Assembly: GCF_937616625.2 (NCBI RefSeq)
Contig: NC_065570.1
Coordinates: 73,745,665-73,809,664, forward strand
Direction of reading: 5' to 3'
From: Mercurialis annua
Lineage: Eukaryota > Streptophyta > Magnoliopsida > Malpighiales > Euphorbiaceae
Length of the DNA stretch: 64,000 nucleotides
The translations under genes and the position numbers were made by a program. Below are positions 56,456-64,000 of this stretch, piece by piece (positions within the stretch are counted from its first letter, which is position 1; every line of letters begins with the position of its first letter). The notes beneath the pieces were generated by a model. That model saw only the letters and a list, made by a program, of their open reading frames with translations. It did no database searches and was not told the DNA's origin.

Positions 56456-57125
56456 AAATTTAGCGAGGGACCATGCAATCCCTCGCCAATTTAGCCAGAT
56501 CCTTAAATCTGTCACTAAATTGGCAAGGAACATTCTAATGTCCCTCGCTAATCTAAAGCTATTTAGCGACGGATTTTGAAATCCGTCGCTAAAAATAAAA
56601 AAAAAATTATAGTTTTTTTAATAATGAAAAACAATTAAAAAAATTATTTTTAATAATAATTATTAATAAAAAATAATTATTAATATAAAACAATTATTTT
56701 AAAAAAAATTATTAAAAAAAATTATTTTAAAAAGTTATTATTTAAAAACTAATTATTTGAAAAAAATTAATTATTTAAATAATTATATTCTTTAATAAAT
56801 AATACTAATTATTCAAAATGCTGGAGTAAAGTACATGAGTAAATATTAGCTCTTTTTTAATTATATTTCAATATAATATATATAGATATAGAATAATCAA
56901 TGGATCAGGTAGGTGATCTATCTGGCGATCGCTGGATTGAATGAGTCGCTAAATTAGTGACGAATTATAAATCTGTTGCTAATTTAGCAACTTTTTTTGC
57001 CGCTGATTTAGCGACATATTTTTTTGTCGTCGCTAACCGTTTAGCGACGAGGTTTCTACCAATGAATTTGTTAAACGTGATTAGCAAAAAATTTGAGACA
57101 TTTTCCGTCGCTAAATGGATGATTT
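56456..57125. mobile_element. Repeat with 'agcgacgga' palindromes, CACTA- or MULE-like
   Basis: The motif tagcgacggattt / aaatccgtcgcta forms an inverted repeat at about 56570-56596. Related phrases (gtcgctaaattagtgacg, gtcgctaaccgtttagcgacga, ccgtcgctaaatgg) recur up to 57117. Such arrays are typical of subterminal regions of plant CACTA and some MULE elements. Neither terminus nor a target duplication was found; the copia remnant interrupts the right side. Confidence 0.5.
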
Positions 57126-57139
57126 CTAATAATGGAACC

Positions 57140-58031
57140 TCATGTCAACCATCACCATCTTCGAATCACGGCCCCCATCTTTGGTCTATCCACAAACACC
57201 AACGGTAAATTTGGGTTTGAGATTGAAAAAATATGCTATGGATATCGTCGCCCGCGCCGGAATGTCCTCCTGTAAGCCCGCCGCCACACCGGTTGACACA
57301 AAGCCAAAAATGAGTGCCAATACTAGTCCTTGCTTCTCCGATCCATCTCTTTATCGAAGTCTTGCGGGAGCTCTCCAATATCTTACTTTCACCCGACCGG
57401 ACATCTCTTATGCAGTTTAACAAGTATGTTTGTTCATGCATGACCCAAAAGAACAACACATGCAAGCTTTGAAACGTATTATTCGATATATCCAAGGCAC
57501 TCTGGATTATGGCTTACATTTGTCTAAATCTTCGACTTCATGTTTACTCTCCTACACGGATGCCGATTGGGGTGGGTGTCCATAGACACTCGGCGTTCGA
57601 CTTCGGGTTATTGTGTCTATCTTGGGGACAACTTAATTTCTTGGTCTGCAAAGAGACAACCAACCTTATCCCGCTCAAGTGCCGAGGCGGAGTATCGAGG
57701 GGTTGCTAATGTTGTAGCAAAATCATGTTGGTTACGCAATCTATTACTTGAGCTTCATTGTCCTATTCATAAAGCTACTTTGGTGTATTGTAATAATGTA
57801 AGTGCCATCTATCTTTCCGGCAATCCCGTTCAACATCAACGCACCAAACACATCGAGATGGATATTCATTTTGTGCGAGAAAAAGTTAACCGAGGTTTGG
57901 TGCGCGTCTTACATGTCCCCTCCCGTTATCAGATTGCTGACATTTTTACCAAGAGCCTCCCATTGATTCTTTTTGAAGATTTCCGCAACAGTCTCAGTGT
58001 TCGTCCTTCTAACGCTGTGACTGAGGGGGTG
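57140..58031 (+). pseudogene. Ty1/copia pol 3' end (RT C-terminus and RNase H)
   Basis: Copia landmarks in order: SCKPAATPVDTKPKMSAN, LYRSLAGALQYLTFTRPDIS, a stop where the family continues into the next helix, [19 protein letters not shown], a frame change, [40 protein letters not shown], and [17 protein letters not shown] near the end. The 5' part of the element is absent. A purine tract (gagggggtg) at 58023-58031 precedes the LTR. Confidence 0.9.
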
Positions 58032-58245
58032 TGTTAGAATATATATTATATTAATTAGTCAATATACTATATTAATATAATATATTTCAGTCTTGAATGT
58101 AATTGATTTAGTCAATATTGTTTAGTTACTGTATTTGATTTGTATAAGATTCTTAGCCAAGAATTACTCCTATTTGAGTTGTATATATTCCCTTTTGGGT
58201 TAAATGAGAAAGGCAACAGATTATCTTCTTTCAGATTTGATTGTT
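58032..58245 (+). repeat. Copia 3' LTR, right end uncertain
   Basis: It begins TGTTAGAATATATATTATA right after the polypurine tract, the standard start of a copia LTR. It contains a TATA-type promoter phrase (gttgtatatattccc). No second copy is in the window, so the right end is an estimate. Confidence 0.6.
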
Positions 58246-59695
58246 TTTGATTGGAGAGTAAGAATTAAGGAAGGAAATGAAGTTTGCCTTTATGGTGGCA
58301 GCGGCGGCAAAGGTGGTGTCTCCTCGAAGAAAGACAATGGGAAAAAATGAATTCTTGTTAATTTCAATGGAAATGAAGAAACTAAAGGAGATTTGATAGG
58401 TTTATTAGTCTGATTTAAGTGGGAGATAATGTTTGATACATTTGAGTGAAGGTGTTTGTTAAAATACCTGAAATAGAATTTATTATTGTTGTTGATGATT
58501 CTTTTGATTGAAAGAGAGGAAGTAAATGAGATTTGTGTGGAGTGAAGAAGAACTAAAGTACCTTCCATGATTGAATGAAATTAAAATCACAATAAAGCAA
58601 ATATTTTTACATTGATTTCAGTTTGTGAGACTAAATGGGGAAAAACCATTGATTATAATGGATTATGTGTAAACTAATGGTTTACCAATAGTTTATCAAT
58701 TGTTTATTAAGCATTTGATTTAAAAGAGATAAATCCCATAAGATTTGAGTAATTGTTTATAAATGGTTTACCAATAAATTTATTTTTAGTGGATCGTTAG
58801 TATACATTATAAATCGTTAAGCAATAGTAAATTGTTAGTAAACTTATCATAATTTATTTTAGTAGACTTAAATTGTGCATTTTTTTGGTAAAATCGTATT
58901 TTTGCAAATAAAAACCGTTTTTTACATTTTTTTTGTCAAACCGTATTTTTGTAATTTTTTTGATCAATTCATATTTTTAAAAATATTTTGCTATGCTATG
59001 GGTATTTGTAAAAAAAAAACCCCTTTTTTACGATTAAGCCAAAAAGGATAGAGTAGGGCAACTAATATAAACATGTAGGGTTCATACTTTTTAAGTTTAT
59101 TATAAATTGTTACGTATAAATTATAATTTATTAAAAATAATATATTATAAATAATTATAAATGATTTTTTATTTTTTAAGATAATAATATATTAACAATA
59201 AATAAAGCAATTGATTAAAAACAGTAATATTACCGTTGCAATCTCACTATTATAAACCATAATCAGTTCAAAATATAACATATTTATTTGTTAAGAAAAA
59301 TTTAAAGTTGGCCCACCATTGAGCGACCAATCACTCAATGATTATTGAGCACTTCCCAGTAGGAACTTATCTTCCTAGTAGGAACTGATCAATAGTGACC
59401 GTTTATTATACTGTAAGAACATCCCACAATAGATGCTCTAATAACTCTTCAATTTTATTAACATCAATAAAATGTTTTCAAATAAATCATAAGTAATAAT
59501 ATTTAATTTAATTAATTAATTTGTTTTGATATTTCGTAACATGTAAATGCTAAAGATATAATAAAACTTCTAAAATTTTGTTACTAAATATTATAATTAG
59601 GTAATGTTATTTTAGTACATTAAATTTTCAATTAAAAGGAATTTATAAATTAAATTTATCAATTTCATATAACGGAATTAAATAAAATATAAAAT
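58246..59695. other. Gene-free stretch
   Basis: No gene assigned. A 39-codon frame begins MKFAFMVAAAAKVVSPRR near 58279 but has no support. Repeated 'ggtttaccaatagtttat'-like phrases occur at about 58675-58830. The rest is AT-rich. Confidence 0.4.
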
Positions 59696-60222
59696 ACTGA
59701 ACCTTTATTTGCGGAGGAGCATGCCGGACAACCTCTTGCTTTTGTGGTAACTATTTCTGTTCATTGTAACTTGCTACTTCCTGTTCCTGGAGGTATGTAT
59801 CAAATATGCCAAATCGTATTGCGGATACGCAAAAACATGCAGATTTAACAGCTAACCTTGCACTAGTAGAGTACGACATGGAGAACCTACAACCTCCCAT
59901 CTTAACTGTACATTGAGATCAAGTCTAGCTTTTTTGAGATACCGTCTTTTATGTATCCCAAACAAGTTGGTGGTTGAAGCCGACAGTAAGATTCTTGCTG
60001 CTCCATCTCCCTGTCCTTAACTTTTTCCACAATGGGTTTCTTTCTAAACTTATTGAATTGTGAAATCTAGATTGAATTAGGGTCACAGTACTACTTCTAT
60101 ATGACTGCATTAGCAGTGCCTGATGAAGACAACTGCATGGTAGTTTACAGTTCCATTCAGTTCGCTCATGTTTCCATTGCAAAATGTCTCGGTGTTTCTG
60201 AAAACAATGTGCGCGTGCTTAC
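59696..60222 (+). pseudogene. Aldehyde oxidase (AAO-type) pseudogene fragment
   Basis: Pieces of the molybdenum-hydroxylase family appear in the right order. TEPLFAEEHAGQPLAFV is followed by a degenerate intron-like gap, then ADTQKHADLTANLALVEYDM with ENLQPPILTV, a stop, IPSFMYPKQVGG, a stop and a deletion, EADSKILAA, and YYFYMTALAVPDEDNCMVVY with AKCLGVSENNVRVLT. These match the molybdopterin-binding half of plant abscisic-aldehyde oxidases. Several stops, frameshifts and a deletion rule out function. Only about 150 of some 1350 residues remain. Introns are at least partly retained, so it is more likely a decayed duplicate than a processed copy. Confidence 0.85.
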
Positions 60223-61107
60223 AAATAACTTTTCCTAAGGGTAGCATTTTGCTTCTCATAATAGTTTTGTAACACTGTGCCATCCAGTTTGTTTGTCAAT
60301 GGGGTTGATTGTCTTGTAACAAAAAGAATATATATATATATATATATATATCTGCAAAATAAAACTATACGTATATAATTAAAAGCATTTTCTTGTCCAT
60401 GATCAGGTTAAAATCTAATATATGTGTTGAATCTTGAATACGAGTTGTTTGGTTTTCATAACAAAATGTGTAGATTCAAGATTTTATGTTAGCCCACTTG
60501 ACATACTTTCTCCGGTACTTTGTTCAAACTTTAAACATAAGTGCAGAGGTACTTCCCAACAACAGCTTTAGGCTTACCAATTTAGTTTTTCCGATAACCT
60601 GAAAGAACCCAACTTGTTTCTGCATATACCAACGTACAATTCCAATTAAAACTGACCTATAATAGAAGTGCTAACAACCAGTAAAATCAATGATTGACGC
60701 AAAATTTTACGACCTCTTGGACAGCATAGCCGCTGGCACCTCCTCATTTTAAATCTTGGAGCCATCGCCCTTCACTCCATATATTCTGCTACATCACACA
60801 ACCAAAATGTTTGAGAAATCCTGGACAAATAACATTTAAAATAAAATAGCAGAATCAGTTGATCCTTAAAATTCTGCATCAAAATTTCAGTGCTTACACC
60901 TATTATAATAATTATACATAAATCAAATTATTAAATATAAACTTTTGGTTTTTAATAGATTAGTATTATTTATTTAAATTGACATTATAGGGCACGAGTG
61001 ATATTGATAGAAATTATTAAAATTACTTTTTAAATTATTTTTAGTTATATTGATAGAGATGATAAAAAAAATTAAAAGAAAATAATAAATTAAAGTGATA
61101 AATTATT
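60223..61107. other. Gene-free stretch
   Basis: AT-rich; a TA microsatellite lies at about 60328-60352. I could not recognise further aldehyde oxidase sequence beyond 60222. Confidence 0.5.
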
Positions 61108-61403
61108 GGGTTAATGTCATTATATAATACAACTTTTAGCATTTTTTTCCGATTTAATTACAAACTATAAAACGTCTCAATTAATAGCACAACCCTTCAT
61201 TATATAGCATATATAGCATAAATATGTAAAACGACGTTGTTTTGGTCGTCCGTTAGACTATAAACGACGTCATTTTAACAAAAAATATATAGGGTTATAA
61301 AATGAAAAGTTTGGAAAGGTTGTGTTAATGGATAAGACATTTTATAGTTTGTGCTTAAATCGAAAAAAACGCAAAAGATTGTGCTATATGGTGACGTTAA
61401 CCC
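61108..61403. mobile_element. Short Mutator-like element with perfect 9-bp TSD
   Basis: The ends are gggttaatgtcattatat and, inverted, gggttaacgtcaccatat. A perfect 9-bp duplication, taaattatt, lies at 61099-61107 and 61404-61412. Length is 296 bp. The terminal motif gggttaay is shared with the element at 1050-2184. Inner acgacgt phrases face each other around 61230-61275. Confidence 0.9.
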
Positions 61404-61476
61404 TAAATTATTAAATTAACTTATAGCTTTTTTTCCTTTAGAAATGTAAAGTCCAAATAAAGCTCTCTCTCTATAT

Positions 61477-62132
61477 CAATGTTTTGAAAATCGGACCGGA
61501 CTGGCTAGTCGGACCAGGTTGTTCAGGAACCGGCTGGGTGTCCAGTCCAATTATAAGGAAAAACCCTTCAGTCAAAAAACCGGTCAAAAACCGGGTTGAA
61601 CTGGTAAAACCCGGTTTTTGGCCAAAACCGGATGAATTCAGTTTTTGATAAAATGAGTTAAAAATGTCTTTTTCTTTTCAAAGTAAATTTGTGTAGTCCC
61701 CTACACATGTGTTAACTTTTTATACCACACTTATTTTTTTTCTTTTAAATACAACACATATTCTCTTTCTAATACACATTAATTATTCTACATTCTATTA
61801 AAATATTAATTCTTAATATATTTCGCACAATATAATTTTATACATATTTTTATTTAAATATATTATCATATTTTTTATTTATTAAATTTGACTTCTGAAT
61901 TTTTCTTAAATTTAAAAATTACTTTTTTCATACAAAATAATTACTTTATATACATATAAATAATAATCAATTATAATTATACTTTACAATTTTAATAATT
62001 AATTTTAGTTAAATGCACCATCATATTTTTTTATTTATTAAAATTAAAAATCTGATCGAACACAGTTGAACCGTCCAACCATGAACCCCTGATGAAGTCA
62101 GTTCGCTTTTCAGTCCGGTTTTAAAAACATTG
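61477..62132. mobile_element. Non-autonomous hAT element with 'aaccgg' motifs
   Basis: The terminal inverted repeats are caatgttttgaaaatcgg and caatgtttttaaaaccgg. The flanks ctctatat (61469-61476) and ttctatat (62133-62140) match at 7 of 8 bases, fitting an 8-bp hAT duplication with one change. The left subterminal region is full of accgg/ccggt motifs. Length is 656 bp, with no transposase. Confidence 0.85.
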
Positions 62133-62597
62133 TTCTATATGTAGATATTTATTTTTGTAAGGACAAACATGATTACTGCTATTAAATGGAAACTAATTCA
62201 CTTAAATGACTATTTTTTTGACAATTTAAGGGAGTGTTTGTGAAAAACTCACGACTTACCAGAATTTTGCTCAGCGCAATTTATAATTCATTTTTAGTTT
62301 AGTTTTATACTGGTAGCATAAAATTTTGAACATCACCATTTGTATATAATTTTTTTAAAAAAATGCTATCAAAAAATATTCTTATATCAAGAATTTTAAT
62401 TTACACCCAAAAAAATAAAAAATAAAATGCAAAAAATATAATGTTATTTTCACATTGTTCTTTTAAAATTATATTCTTAATTAAAAACTAATGTAATTAC
62501 ATGTGGATTTACTACTAATTAAATTAATAATATTAAAGTTTCAATAATTAGGGTATAGAAAGAAAAAAATGTTAAAGGAGTATACATTCCCATATAT

Positions 62598-64000
62598 TGT
62601 CACACCCGTACTCTAACCTTACATTATGCATTAATTAAACATTCATCATCATGCATTATAATGCCATAGTCTATTTAGAATGTCAATTCATTGGTTTGAG
62701 AATTTATAGGACTCGATTGAAATTTAAGCTCGTTGTTAAACTAAACTGATTTCGTTTATTGAAATGAATTGAAACTTTGTGGGTTAAATGAAACTTATAG
62801 AATTACTAAAGGACCAAAGGGAACATTATTTATTCTTTATGCACCATATGTTACAATTATCCATTTAGTCTTACATAAAACAAGTCTTATGTATAAGTTA
62901 AAAGGAACCTCTTTATTGATATTTATCATATAACCTAAAAACCTAAGAGAGAAATTCGAATTCCTCCAAGACCTAACTTCATTTCAGAATATAAACTTCA
63001 ATTCTTCATGTTTTAAGGCTTTAGGAAGAATGGAAAATCGAATTGGTAAGTTTCTTTATCCATTTGTGTCTTTGAGTTGAAGTATATCACTTTGTACCTT
63101 GTTCTGTTTTATGACAGAAATTTTAGCTTCTGTAGTTTGCACATAAGTCGAGTTCTATAACTCCAAATCGAGTAATTCTTGATTTCACAGAAACTTTAGA
63201 GTGTCTACTACAACTTTTGTTCTTTGAGTTTGATCTGATTCTGTCATAGTAATATCTAAAACGACCGCGACATTTTATTGCTTCAGCTGTGAAGACAGTC
63301 TGAGCACACCTCACTAAAACTGGAATAACTCATTGCTTATATTTTGAAATCATGAAATTCTTTTTGATTTGGATTCTAGACGCAAGGGGCTAAAAGTTCA
63401 CCGAAGGGTTTGTTAAAATTCTGTCTATAATATTCACAGGACATGTTTGAATAGAGGCTTAATGTTCTGCCTACTAAGGCAGATTTGGTACTAAGTTTAT
63501 AATCATGCATAAATCATATAGAAATACATTTGTAGGATCTGAATTTAGGTCAAATAACTATTAGATATATGTATAAGTATGTATATGTGATTGTGATGGT
63601 GTTTTCTGATTTACATGACTCATTTAGGTGCTCGTTTTGGCAACGACGGTGCAAGTAGAAAGTAAGGCAGCTTTTGACGATATTTTGGACTAGTTTGGTT
63701 GTTGTGTGGTGAGTAGATATACTATCCCTTGCTACTGAAATCAATATGCTATTTTGATATTCAAAATGTCAAGGTTTATTGTGTTTTAAATGGTTGTTTT
63801 GGAATGCACGAAAGGTGTTCGATGAAATGCCTTGTTTAAATATTTCAAATACTACCTTTGGAAAATGTTGTATAAAATGAAAGAAGTTTTGAATTGAATC
63901 TATATAATTGTTTGATTTTAGTAAAGCTTTGATGCTTTTGATATAATTAGTATTTGTTTATGAATGTGTAATACCTTCAGCAATTCAATAGTCATTTGAT
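62598..64000 (+). mobile_element. Chromovirus-type LTR, cut by the window end
   Basis: It starts TGTCACACCCGTACTC, the typical start of Tekay/Del-type Ty3 LTRs. At least 1.4 kb follows without coding signal, as expected for these long LTRs. The other end and any internal region lie outside the window. Its TGTCA start is the inverse of the TGACA end at 42610, which suggests the same lineage. Confidence 0.55.

Noticed and set aside
58290..58568. 92-codon minus-strand frame and a 39-codon plus-strand frame
   Set aside because: No splice context, family motif or conserved feature. The minus frame is Asn/Ser/Pro low complexity.

Overview
This window is nuclear DNA of a flowering plant, almost certainly a eudicot. 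It holds intron-rich genes with GT-AG introns and plant-specific families, long AT-rich intergenic stretches, and many plant transposons (Stowaway, Mutator-like, hAT and Harbinger elements, a tRNA-derived SINE, a LINE, and Ty1/copia and Ty3 LTR elements). I cannot name the species from the sequence.

Six genes could be spliced by eye into complete, in-frame proteins. On the minus strand they are: an ATXR7-type SET/GYF histone H3K4 methyltransferase (10.3-15.9 kb, 15 coding exons, 1264 aa); an unnamed coiled-coil protein with UVR-like motifs (18.7-21.6 kb, 686 aa); a Golgi UDP-rhamnose/UDP-galactose transporter of the URGT type (22.2-25.0 kb, 342 aa); and a DnaJ/DnaJ-X chaperone (27.6-31.7 kb, 399 aa). 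On the plus strand they are the peroxisomal NAD carrier PXN (43.9-47.3 kb, 357 aa) and a MES11-like methylesterase (47.9-51.9 kb, 355 aa). These are unrelated housekeeping or regulatory genes and form no operon or cluster. A probable first exon of another minus-strand gene lies at the left edge. A broken aldehyde oxidase gene lies at 59.7-60.2 kb.

The space between genes is mostly transposon. At 0.86-2.29 kb a Stowaway MITE is split by a 1.1 kb Mutator-like element packed with GC-rich palindromes. At 32.4-34.6 kb lies a larger element of similar design with different hairpin sequences. Other elements with recognisable ends and target-site duplications are at 7.3, 9.4, 16.4, 16.9, 32.9, 52.3, 52.8, 61.1 and 61.5 kb.

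The largest unit is a young LTR retrotransposon at 34.6-41.9 kb. By eye its two ~1.12 kb LTRs differ at about five positions. On the minus strand it encodes gag and a retropepsin-like protease but no reverse transcriptase or integrase. On the opposite strand it carries a separate multi-exon ORF with a Transposase_28-like ('putative gypsy type transposon') domain and a coiled-coil tail, apparently driven by a promoter inside the LTR. The right-hand LTR abuts an old chromovirus LTR fragment without a clear target-site duplication. The right side of the window (53.7-64 kb) is a graveyard: a 5'-truncated LINE, a copia 3' end, a repeat with 'agcgacgga' palindromes, the aldehyde oxidase pseudogene, MULE and hAT elements, and the start of another chromovirus-type LTR that runs off the window.
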